Source of the DNA: Monoplex corrugatus
Taxonomy: Eukaryota > Mollusca > Gastropoda > Littorinimorpha > Ranellidae
Direction of reading: 5' to 3'
Length of the DNA: 64,000 nt
NCBI GenBank assembly: GCA_030674185.1
Contig: CM060315.1
Location: 94,079,058-94,143,057, forward strand
The position numbers were made by a program, and so were the translations under genes. Of this stretch, positions 43,490 through 52,881 are shown in pieces. The notes below the pieces were generated by a model. It searched no databases and had not been told where the DNA came from. It was given only the letters and a program-made list of their open reading frames with translations. Numbering within the stretch: position 1 is the stretch's first letter; every line of letters begins with the position of its first letter.

Positions 43490-44960
43490 AGTCAGCACTT
43501 GCCCAGTTTGTGTTTTCAGTGTACTTAGCACTGTACTGTTTGTGTCCACTTGTACTGGGACATGTCCAGTTTGTATTTTCAGTGTACTTAGCACTGTACT
43601 GTTACTGTCCACTTGTACTGGGACATGTCCAGTTTGTGTTTTCAGTGTACTTAGCACTGTACTGTTACTGTCCACTTGTACTGGGACATGCCCAGTTTGT
43701 GTTTTCAGTGTACTTAGCACTGTACTGTTTGTGTCCACTTGTACTGGGACATGTCCAGTTTGTGTTTTCAGTGTACTTAGCACTGTACTGTTACTGTCCA
43801 CTAGTACTGGGACATGCCCAGTTTGTATTTTCAATGTACTTAGCACTGTACTGTTTGTGTCCACTAGTACTGGGACATGTCCAGTTTGTGTTTTCAGTGT
43901 ACTTAGCACTGTACTGTTACTGTCCACTTGTACTAGGACATGTTCAGTTTGTGTTTTCAGTGTACTTAGCACTGTACTGTTATTGTCCACTAGTACTGGG
44001 ACATGTCCAGTTTGTGTTTTCAGTGTACTTAGCACTGTACTGTTACTGTCCACTAGTACTGGGACATGCCCAGTTTGTATTTTCAGTGTACTTAGCACTG
44101 TACTGTTTGTGTCCACTTGTACTGGGACATGTCCAGTTTGTGTTTTCAGTGTACTTAGCACTGTACTGTTTGTGTCCACTAGTACTGGGACATGTCCAGT
44201 TTGTGTTTTCAGTGTACTTAGCACTGTACTGTTTGTGTCCACTAGTACTGGGACATGTCCAGTTTGTGTTTTCAGTGTACTTAGCACTGTACTGTTACTG
44301 TCCACTAGTACTGGGACATGTCCAGTTTGTGTTTTCAGTGTACTTAGCACTGTACTGTTACTGTCCACTTGTACTGGGACATGCCCAGTTTGTGTTTTCA
44401 GTGTACTTAGCACTGTACTGTTACTGTCCACTTGTACTGGGACATGTCCAGTTTGTGTTTTCAGTGTACTTAGCACTGTACTGTTTGTGTCCACTAGTAC
44501 TGGGACATGTCCAGTTTGTGTTTTCAGTGTACTTAGCACTGTACTGTTTGTGTCCACTTGTACTGGGACATGTCCAGTTTGTGTTTTCAGTGTACTTAGC
44601 ACTGTACTGTTTGTGTCCACTTGTACTGGGACATATCCAGTTTGTGTTTTCAGTGTACTTAGCACTGTACTGTTACTGTCCACTAGTACTGGGACATGCC
44701 CAGTTTGTATTTTCAGTGTACTTAGCACTGTACTGTTTGTGTCCACTAGTACTGGGACATGTCCAGTTTGTGTTTTCAGTGTACTTAGCACTGTACTGTT
44801 TGTGTCCACTTGTACTGGGACATGTCCAGTTTGTGTTTTCAGTGTACTTAGCACTGTACTGTTACTGTCCACTTGTACTGGGACATGTCCAGTTTGTGTT
44901 TTCAGTGTACTTAGCACTGTACTGTTTGTGTCCACTTGTACTGGGACATGTCCAGTTTGT
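43490..44960. repeat. 63-bp tandem array in CERK-like intron, about 23 copies
   Basis: Unit contains GGACATGTCCAGTTTGTGTT then TTCAGTGTACTTAGCACTGT. At 21 codons per unit both strands are open for 480-590 codons. Subtypes alternate (GTTTGTGTCC/GTTACTGTCC; CACTTGT/CACTAGT). GTTTGTGTTTTCAG in each unit resembles the acceptor of the exon at 43417. The Penelope-like insertion at 44961 splits off the last partial unit (45478-45540). Confidence 0.95.
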
Positions 44961-45477
44961 CCAAGCCCACCAACACCATCAGAAGCCAGTTAGTCCACCC
45001 CAAAGACAAAACAGACAAATTGGACACACCATGGGTGATATACAAGATAGACTGCCAGGACTGTGACCATAGTTATATTGGCGAAACTGAGCGCAACTTG
45101 CACAAAAGATTAAAAGAACACGAACATGAATCCTCTCCAGTGGGAGAACATCTGACCCACACCCAACACCACTTTGAAAAGGACAATGTGCAAGTTCTCG
45201 ACAAAGAAGCAAGATGGTTCCAGAGGGGAGTAAAGGAGACAGTTTACATCGCCGCAAGGAACCCCACCCTCAACCGTGACCGGGGCCGACACATCCTGCC
45301 ATCGGTGTACTCCTCACTTATTCAGTCGCACTGTCGTGAGTTCGCTCACGGCGGTGCGCACTGAAGCCAGTTCTCAACCCAGCAGTTGCGCTGAAGAAGT
45401 CGGCCGGATCGCCAATGAAAGCTACGCAGTAAGTAGCGTTTCTGTAACTGAGAGCCAGGTTCAACCAGGTAGCCATT
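44961..45477 (+). mobile_element. Penelope-like retroelement, 5'-truncated, with 13-bp target duplication
   Basis: Inserted within the 63-bp array. ATGTCCAGTTTGT occurs directly before (44948-44960) and directly after (45478-45490) the insertion, after which the array unit resumes. This is a 13-bp target duplication, although it could also reflect neighbouring array copies. The body contains a GIY-YIG endonuclease (next entry); the reverse transcriptase is missing. Confidence 0.85.
44975..45364 (+). pseudogene. GIY-YIG endonuclease domain of a Penelope-like element
   Basis: Open frame of about 130 residues containing TPWVIYKIDCQDCDHSYIGE then TERNLHKRLKEHEHE. The Y-K-I-x-C-x-x-C-x-x-x-Y-I-G-E-T-x-R motif with the inserted C-x-x-C is characteristic of Penelope-like elements. 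HLTHTQHHFEKDNVQVLDKE, W-F-Q-R-G-V-K-E-T-V-Y-I and NPTLNRDRG complete the domain. The upstream codons come from the host array, so there is no proper start; the reverse transcriptase that normally precedes this domain is absent. Dead as an autonomous element. Confidence 0.9.
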
Positions 45478-45540
45478 ATGTCCAGTTTGTGTTTTCAGTG
45501 TACTTAGTACTGTACTGGTTCTGTCCACTTGTACTGGCAG

Positions 45541-45689
45541 ATGTTGTGGGAAGGTAAAGCTGACAGTGTGTAGGTGGGTGTGAAGCTTGGTGCAGAGTCC
45601 TCTTGTTGATGTGGAGTGTGTCAGATGCTGTCTGTCCAATACTGCCGTCGTCTTCCTCTGGCTCTGAAGGCTGAGCTTCTGGTGTTGTA
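45541..45689. other. spacer between arrays
   Basis: Short unique-looking sequence between the 63-bp and 34-bp arrays. Confidence 0.35.
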
Positions 45690-47900
45690 AGCTGGAAGGG
45701 CTGGCTGGTAGACTGGTGTTGTAAGCTGGAAGGTGGCTGGTTGACTGGTGTTGTAAGCTGGAAGGGCTGGCTGGTTGACTGGTGTTGTAAGCTGGCTGGT
45801 TGACTGGTGTTGTAAGCTGTGAGGGCTGGCTGGTTGACTGGTGGTGTAAGCTGTGAGGGCTGGCGGGTTGACTGGTGATGTAAGCTGTGAGGGCTGGCTG
45901 GTTGACTGGTGATGTAAGCTGGAAGGGTTGGCTGGTTGACTGGTGTTGTAAGCTGTGAAGGCTGGCTGGTTGACTGGTGTTGTAAGCTGGAATGGTTGAC
46001 TGGTGTTGTAAGCTGGAAGGGCTGGCTGGTTGACTGGTGTTGTAAGCTGGAAGGGCTGGCTGGTTGACTGGTGTTGGAAGCTGGAAGGGCTGACTGGTTG
46101 ACTGGTGTTGTAAGCTGTGAAGGCTGGCTGGTTGGCTGGTGTTGTAAGCTGTGAGGGCTGGCTGGTTGACTGGTGTTGTGAGCTGTGAGGGCTGGCTGGT
46201 TGACTGATGGTGTAAGTTGTGAGGGCTGGCTGGTTGACTGGTGTTGTAAGCTGTGAGGGCTGGCTGGTTGACTGATGGTGGAAGCTGTGAGGGCTGGCTG
46301 GTTGACTGGTGGTGTAAGCTGTGAGGGCTGGCTGGTTGACTGGTGTTGTAAGCTGTGAGGGCTGGCTGGTTGACTGGTGTTGTAAGCTGGAAGGGCTGGC
46401 TGGTTGATTGGTGGTGTAAGCTGTGAGGGCTGGCTGGTTGACTGGTGTTGTAAGCTGTGATGGCTGGCTGGTTGACTGGTGTTGTAAGCTGGAAGGGCTG
46501 GCTGGTTGACTGGTGTTGTAAGCTGGAAGGGCTGGCTGGTTGACTGGTGGTGTAAGCTGTGAGGGCTGGCTGGTTGACTGGTGTTGTAAGCTGGAAGGGC
46601 TGGCTGGTTGACTGGTGTTGTAAGCTGGAAAGGCTGGCTGGTTGACTGGTGTTGTAAGCTGGAAGGGCTGACTGGTTGACTGGTGTTGTAAGCTGTGATG
46701 GCTGGCTGGTTGACTGGTGTTGTAAGCTGTGAGGGCTGGCTGGTTGACTGGTGTTGTAAGCTGGAAGGGCTGGCTGGTTGACTGGTGTTGTAAGCTGGAA
46801 AGGCTGGCTGGTTGACTGGTGTTGTAAGCTGGAAGGGCTGACTGGTTGACTGGTGTTGTAAGCTGTGATGGCTGGCTGGTTGACTGGTGCTGTAAGCTGG
46901 AAGGGCTGGCTGGTTGACTGGTGGTGTAAGCTGTGAAGGCTGGCTGGTTGACTGGTGTTGTAAGCTGTGAGGGCTGGATGGTTGACTGGTGTTGTAAGCT
47001 GTGAGGGCTGGCTGGTTGACTGGTGTTGTAAGCTGGAAGGGCTGGCTGGTTGACTGGTGTTGTAAGCTGTGAGGGCTGGTTGGTTGACTGGTGCTGTAAG
47101 CTGGAAGGGCTGGCTGGTTGACTGGTGGTGTAAGCTGTGAAGGCTGGCTGGTTGACTGGTGGTGTAAGCTGTGAAGGCTGGCTGGTTGACTGGTGTTGTG
47201 AGCTGTGAGGGCTGGCTGGTTGACTGGTGATGTAAGCTGTGAGGGCTGGCTGGTTGACTGGTGTTGTAAGCTGTGAGGGCTGGCTGGTTGACTGGTGTTG
47301 TGAGCTGTGAGGGCTGGCTGGTTGACTGGTGGTGGAAGCTGTGAAGGCTGGCTTGTTGACTGGTGGTGTAAGCTGGAAGGGCTGGCTGGTTGGTTGACTG
47401 GTGATGTAAGCTGTGAGGGCTGGCTGGTTGACTGGTGTTGTAAGCTGGAAGGGCTGGCTGGTTGATTGGTGGTGTAAGCTATTAGGGCTGGCTGGTTGAC
47501 TGGTGTTGTAAGCTGGAAGGGCTGGCTGGTTGACTGGTGTTGTAAGCTGTGAGGTCTGGCTGGTTGACTGGTGTTGTGAGCTGGAAGGGCTGGCTGGTTG
47601 ACTGGTGGTGTAAGCTGTGAGGGCTGGCTGGTTGACTGGTGTAAGATGTGAGGGCTGGCTGGTTGACTGGTGTTGTAAGCTGTGAGGGCTGGCTGGTTGA
47701 CTGGTGTAAGATGTGAGGGCTGGCTGGTTGACTGGTGTTGTAAGCTGTGAGGGCTGGCTGGTTGACTGGTGGTGTAAGCTGTGAGGGCTGGCTGGTTGAC
47801 TGGTGTAAGCTGTGAGGGCTGGCTGGTTGACTGGTGGTGTAAGCTGTGAGGGCTGGCTGGTTGACTGGTGGTGTAAGGTGGAAGGGCTGGTTGGTTGACA
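45690..47900. repeat. 34-bp tandem array in CERK-like intron, about 65 copies
   Basis: Unit contains GGCTGGTTGACTGGTGTTGT then AAGCTGTGAGGGCT, with GTGGTG, GTGATG and GGAAGG variants. On the minus strand it reads as Ser/Gln/Pro-rich (TSQPASPHSLQHQ). Because no frame of the unit has a stop on that strand, an open frame of 764 codons results although 34 is not a multiple of 3. Confidence 0.95.
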
Positions 47901-47919
47901 TCCTGCAGGAAGCAAGTGG

Positions 47920-49115
47920 ACAGAGTTAGGGAGTCAAAGGGTTAAGTTTTTGCTGTTGGTGGATAGAGTTAGGGAGTCAAAGGGTTAAGTTTTTGCAGTT
48001 GGTGGACAGTTAGGGGTGGACAGAGTTAGGGAGTCAAAGGGTTAAGTTTTGTAGTTGGTGGACAGAGATATGGAGTCAGAGGGTTAAGTTTTTGTAGTTG
48101 GTGGACAGAGTTAGGGAGTCAAAGGGTTAAGTTTTTGCAGTTGGTGGACAGAGTTAGGGAGTCAAAGGGTTAAGTTTTTGCAGATGGTGGACAGTTAGGG
48201 AGTCAAAGGGTTAAATTTTTGTAGTTGGTGGACAGAGTTAGGGAGTCAAAGGGTTAAGTTTTTGCAGTTGGTGGACAGAGTTAGGGAGTCAAAGGGTTAA
48301 GTTTTTGCAGTTGGTGGACAGAGTTAGGGAGTCAAAGGGTTAAGTTTTTGCAGTTGGTGGACAGAGTTAGGGAGTCAAAGGGTTAAGTTTTTGCAGTTGG
48401 TGGACAGAGTTAGGGAGTCAAAGGGTTAAGTTTTTGCAGTTGGTGGACAGAGTTAGGGAGTCAAAGGGTTAAGTTTTTGCAGTTGGTGGACAGAGTTAGG
48501 AAGTCAAAGGGTTAAGTTTTTGCAGTTGGTGGACAGAGTTAGGAAGTCAAAGGGTTAAGTTTTTGCAGTTGGTGGACAGAGTTAGGAAGTCAAAGGGTTA
48601 AGTTTTTGCAGTTGGTGGACAGAGTTAGGAAGTCAAAGGGTTAAGTTTTTGCAGTTGGTGGACAGAGTTAGGAAGTCAAAGGGTTAAGTTTTTGCAGTTG
48701 GTGGACAGAGTTAGGAAGTCAAAGGGTTAAGTTTTTGCAGTTGGTGGACAGAGTTAGGAAGTCAAAGGGTTAAGTTTTTGCAGTTGGTGGACAGAGTTAG
48801 GGAGTCAAAGGGTGAAGTTTTTGCAGTTGGTGGACAGAGTTAGGGAGTCAAAGGGTTAAGTTTTTGCAGTTGGTGGACAGAGTTAGGAAGTCAAAGGGTT
48901 AAGTTTTTGCAGTTGGTGGACAGAGTTAGGGAGTCAAAGGGTTAAGTTTTTGCAGTTGGTGGACAGAGTTAGGAAGTCAAAGGGTTAAGTTTTTGCAGTT
49001 GGTGGACAGAGTTAGGGAGTCAAAGGGTTAAGTTTTTGCAGTTGGTGGACAGAGTTAGGGAGTCAAAGGGTTAAGTTTTTGCAGTTGGTGGACAGAGTTA
49101 GGGAGTCAAAGTTTT
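47920..49115. repeat. 43-bp array, TTAACCCTT family, reverse orientation
   Basis: About 28 copies of GTTAGGGAGTCAAAGGGTTA then AGTTTTTGCAGTTGGTGGACAGA. The reverse complement (TTAACCCTTTGACTCCCTAA) links it to 19760-20230 and 24398-24490. Copies with GGAAGTC form a homogeneous block at 48490-48780. Confidence 0.94.
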
Positions 49116-49119
49116 TTTT

Positions 49120-50421
49120 TTAAGTTGTTATTTCTGTCTCAGAGTGGTGGTGATGGGTGATGTTATGGAATGTTGTGATGTGAATTTTGTCTGAAGGTGG
49201 TGGTGATGGGTGATGTTATGGGATGTTGTGATATTATTTCTGTCTCACGGTGGTGGTGATGGGTGGTGATGATGTTATGGGATGTTGTGATGTTATTTCT
49301 GTCTCAGAGTGGTGGGATGGGTGATGATGATGTTATGGAATGTTGTGATGTTATTTGTGTCTCAGGATGGTGGTGATGGGTGATGATGTTATGGAATGTT
49401 GTGATGTTATTTCTGTCTCAGAGTGGTGGTGATGGTGTTTGATGATGTTATGGAATGTTGTGATGTTATTTCTGTCTCAGGGTGGTGGTGATGGGTGATG
49501 ATGATGTTATGGAATGTTGTGATGTTATTTGTGTCTCAGGGTGGTGGTGATGGTGTTTGATGATGTTATGGAATGTTGTGATGTTATTTGTGTCTCAGGG
49601 TGGTGGTGATGGTGTCTGATGATGTTATGGAATGTTGTGATGTTATTTGTGTCTCAGGGTGGTGGTGATGGTGTCTGATGATGTTATGGAATGTTGTGAT
49701 GTTATTTCTGTCTCAGAGTGGTGGTGATGGTGTTTGATGATGTTATGGAATGTTGTGATGTTATTTCTGTCTCAGGGTGGTGGTGATGGTGTTTGATGAT
49801 GTTATGGAATGTTGTGATGTTATTTCTGTCTCAGAGTGGTTGTGATGGGTGGTGATGATGTTATGGAATGTTGTGATGTTATTTCTGTCTCAGAGTGGTT
49901 GTGATGGTGTTTGATGATGTTATGGAATGTTGTGATGTTATTTGTGTCTCAGGGTGGTGGTGATGGGTGATGATGTTATGGAATGTTGTGATGTTATTTG
50001 TGTCTCAGGGTGGTGGTGATGGTGTTTGATGATGTTATGGAATGTTGTGATGTTATTTCTGTCTCAGGGTGGTGGTGATGGTGTTTGATGATGTTATGGA
50101 ATGTTGTGATGTTATTTGTGTCTCAGGGTGGTGGTGATGGGTAGTGATGATGTTATGGAATGTTGTGATGTTATTTCTGTCTCAGAGTGGTGGTGATGGT
50201 GTTTGATGATGATGTTATGGAATGTTGTGATGTTATTTCTGTCTCAGGGTGGTGGTGATGGTGTTTGATGATGTTATGGAATGTTGTGATGTTATTTGTG
50301 TCTCAGGGTGGCTGTGATGGGTGGTGATGATATGGAATGTTGTGATGTTATTTGTGTCTCAGAGTGGTGGTGATGGGTGGTGATGATGTTATGGAATGTT
50401 GTGATGTTATTTGTGTCTCAG
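49120..50421 (+). repeat. 57-bp array, each unit with a copy of the CERK exon 5 acceptor and GGDG-coding start
   Basis: About 22 units of the type GTTATTTCTGTCTCAG, GGTGGTGGTGATGGGTGATG, ATGATGTTATGGAATGTTGTGAT. TGTCTCAG|GGTGGTGGTGATGGGTG is the acceptor and first 17 bases of the exon at 50422. The last unit runs directly into the true exon. Confidence 0.94.
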
Positions 50422-50567
50422 GGTGGTGGTGATGGGTGGCGATGGCATGTACATGGAAATCCTGCATGGATTGACCCTACGGAAGCAGGAGGAAGAAGGA
50501 GTGGATATCAATGATCCTGAAGTCAATCTGGTTCCTCCCACCGTCCGTGTTGGTATCATACCCACTG
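50422..50567 (+). CDS. CERK: Ceramide kinase-like protein, coding exon 5 (GGDG motif)
   Basis: The acceptor TTGTGTCTCAG ends at 50421; the donor is ACTG|GTTGGT (GT at 50568). After one base that finishes the previous Gly codon it encodes VVVMGGDGMYMEILHGLTLR, then KQEEEGVDINDPEVNLVPP and TVRVGIIPTG. G-G-D-G-M is the catalytic/nucleotide motif of the diacylglycerol-kinase fold. The E-I-L-H-G-L helix and the G-V-D-x-N-x-P-x-x-x-L-V-P insertion are specific to ceramide kinase and argue against sphingosine kinase or diacylglycerol kinase. The donor is not strong; a GTATTG four bases on would break the phase. A long GT tract follows immediately. Confidence 0.93.
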
Positions 50568-50572
50568 GTTGG

Positions 50573-50573
50573 T

Positions 50574-50639
<66 letters not shown>

Positions 50640-50905
50640 TTGTGTGTGTGGTGTGTGTGTTGTGTGTGTGTGTGTGTGTGGTGTGTGTGTGTTGTGTGTG
50701 TGTGTGTTGTGTGTGTGTGTGTGTGTGTGTGTTGTGTGTATGTGTATGTCTGTGGTGTGTGTGTGTGTGTGTGTGTAAAAAGACAAAATGTGTGTGTGTG
50801 TGTGCACGCGCACGCGCACGCGTGTGTTTGTGTGTGGTGTGCGTGTGTGTGTGAATGGTGAGTGAGTGAGTGTGTGTGTGTTGTGTGTGCGTGCGTGTGT
50901 GTTGT
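50573..50905. repeat. (GT)n-rich tract directly after the exon 5 donor
   Basis: Over 300 bp of interrupted GT, with a GCAC/GCGC alternating piece at 50803-50822 that could form Z-DNA. The long GT run only a few bases after the donor may affect splicing. Confidence 0.92.
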
Positions 50906-50959
50906 TTACATTGGTAAATAAGGCCTGATGTGGACTGTGCAAATCATCTGGTGCTTGAT

Positions 50960-51009
50960 AAACATGATTGTTTTGTCTGTCTGTTTCAGGGACAGGCAAT
51001 GGTAATGTG
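50960..51009 (+). repeat. duplicate of the CERK exon 6 acceptor and exon start
   Basis: TTTTGTCTGTCTGTTTCAG|GGACAGGCAATG at 50971-51001 repeats the acceptor and first 12 bases of the exon at 51072, with AACATGATTG before both. It is then followed by GTAATG, a possible donor. Confidence 0.9.
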
Positions 51010-51071
51010 TGACAGTGATTGTTGTTCGGATTAACCACCTGAACATGATTGGTTTTGTCTGTCTGTTTCAG

Positions 51072-51146
51072 GGACAGGCAATGGTATGAGCCAGATGATG
51101 AATGGAGTGGTTGATGTGGAAACTGCCACATTAAACATCATCCGAG
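51072..51146 (+). CDS. CERK: Ceramide kinase-like protein, coding exon 6
   Basis: The acceptor TGTCTGTTTCAG ends at 51071; the donor is CGAG|GTACGT (GT at 51147). It encodes TGNGMSQMMNGVVDVETATL then NIIR, completing Gly from the previous exon. P-T-G-T-G-N-G is the third nucleotide-binding motif; vertebrate ceramide kinase has G-S-T-D-C here, so this protein has kept the G-T-G-N form of the wider diacylglycerol kinase family. V-D-V-E-T-A-T-L-N-I-I aligns with the family D-A-E-T-S-A-L-H-I-V. It leaves one base for the next exon, which is not in the window. The six exons together give about 335 residues, roughly the N-terminal 60 percent of such a protein. Confidence 0.9.
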
Positions 51147-52232
51147 GTACGTTCTCTCTTGTTCTCTCATATCCACTTTAAACATTATCTGAGGTTATTT
51201 CCTCTCTTGTTCTCTCTTATCCACTTTAAACATTATCTGAGGTACGTTCTCTCTTGTTCTCTCGTATCCACTTTAAACATCATCCGAGGTACGTTCTCTC
51301 TTGTTCTCTCATATCCACATTAAACATTATCCGAGGTACGTTCTCTCTTGTTCTCTCTTATCCACTTTAAACATTATCCGAGGTACGTTCTCTCTTGTTC
51401 TCTCTTATCCACTTTAAACATCATCCGAGGTACGTTCTCTCTTGTTCTCTCTTGTCCACTTTAAACATCATCCGAGGTACGTTCTCTCTTGTTCTCTCTT
51501 ATCCACTTTAAACATCATCCGAGGTACGTTCTCTCTTGTTCTCTCTTGTCCACTTTAAACATTATCTGAGGTACGTTCTCTCCTGTTCTGTCTCTCTTGT
51601 CCACTTTAAACATTATCTGAGGTACGTTCTCTCTTGTTCTGTCTTTTGTCCACTTTAAACATTATCTGAGGTACGTTCTCTCCTGTTCTGTCTCTCTTGT
51701 CCACTTTAAACATTATCTGAGGTACGTTCTCTCTTGTTCTGTCTTTTGTCCTCTTTAAACATTATCTGAGGTACGTTCTCTCTTGTTCTGTCTCTTGTCC
51801 ACTTTAAACATTATCTGAGGTACGTTCTCTCTTGTTCTGTCTTTTGTCCTCTTTAAACATTATCTGAGGTACGTTCTCTCCTGTTCTGTCTCTTGTCCAC
51901 TTTAAACATTATCTGAGGTACGTTCTCTCTTGTTCTGTCTTTTGTCCTCTTTAAACATTATCTGAGGTACGTTCTCTCCTGTTCTGTCTTTTGTCCACTT
52001 TAAAACATTATCTGAGGTACGTTCTCTCTTGTTCTGTCTTTTGTCCACTTTAAACATTATCTGAGGTACGTTCTCTCCTGTTCTGTCTCTCTGTCTCTCT
52101 TGTCCACTTTAAACATTATCTGAGGTACGTTCTCTCCTGTTCTGTCTCTTGTCCACTTTAAACATTATCTGAGGTACGTTCTCTCCTGTTCTGTCTCTTA
52201 TCCACTTTAAACATTATCTGAGGTAGTTCTCT
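51147..52232 (+). repeat. 46-52-bp array, each unit with a copy of the CERK exon 6 end and donor
   Basis: About 22 units, each with CACTTTAAACATTATCTGAG|GTACGTTCTCTC and a CT-rich remainder. The exon ends CACATTAAACATCATCCGAG|GTACGT, so every unit carries the last 20 exon bases with few changes plus the donor. The donor hexamer GTACGT is kept in nearly all copies; the first (51194) and last (52223) are altered. Confidence 0.94.
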
Positions 52233-52434
52233 CCTGTTTCTCTCGTCTCCTGCTTTCTTCCAGATCTTTACTTTCTTTTCTCTTGATGTGAGAATTTGAT
52301 AATGATATCTATGATTATTATTGTTATTATTATGATAATAATTGTTATTATTTTATTATTATTACAATTATCATTATTAGTAGAAGTGTTATATTTGTAG
52401 TAGTGGTAGTATGATGGTGATGATGATGATGATG

Positions 52435-52465
<31 letters not shown>

Positions 52466-52574
52466 TTGTTGTTGTCATACAATATTAATATAGTAATTTT
52501 TATGATTATGATCATAATTATTATTAACATTAGTACTAGTGGTAGTAATATAGTAGTAATATCTTTCCACTTCA
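52233..52574. other. AT-rich intron sequence with trinucleotide runs
   Basis: ATT/ATG/GCT runs (for example (TGC)n at 52443-52464). No coding signal. Confidence 0.4.
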
Positions 52575-52619
52575 TCTTCATCTTCCATTGCTTTTATTCT
52601 TTCTCCCCATTTATAGCCA

Positions 52620-52659
<40 letters not shown>

Positions 52660-52815
52660 CGTGCGTGTGTGTGCGTGTGCTGTGCGTGCGTGCGCTGTGT
52701 GTGCGTGCGTGCGTGTGTGTGTGTCTGTTTCAGCGCTTAGATTTGATTTTATCAAGATTTTGCGCTATATAAATATTGTAATTATTATTATTATTATTAT
52801 TATTATTGTTGTTGT
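52575..52815 (+). mobile_element. LINE 3' end, 5'-truncated copy
   Basis: CCATTGCTTTTATTCTTTCT, a GT/GCGT run, TCAAGATTTTGCGCTATATA and an (ATT)n tail, as in the LINE at 17334-19600. About 240 bp long; no clear target duplication. Confidence 0.85.
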
Positions 52816-52881
52816 TTTGTTGTTGTTTTTGTTTGTTTGTTTGTTTGTTTTCTTCCTTACCCCAATTTTCTATTTCGTTCA

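Noticed and set aside
43154..45066. Open frames of 593, 535 and 483 codons, on both strands
   Set aside because: They arise from the 21-codon periodicity of the 63-bp array in an intron of the CERK-like gene.
45621..47915. Gln/Ser/Pro-rich 764-codon minus-strand frame as a mucin-like gene
   Set aside because: Pure 34-bp array in an intron; no signal peptide and no non-repeat ends.
50572..50577. GTATTG as the donor of CERK-like exon 5
   Set aside because: It would leave two bases and shift exon 6 out of frame; GTTGGT at 50568 keeps the PTGTGNG motif.
50573..50905. Cys/Val repeat proteins in the GT tract
   Set aside because: Dinucleotide repeat translated in an intron.
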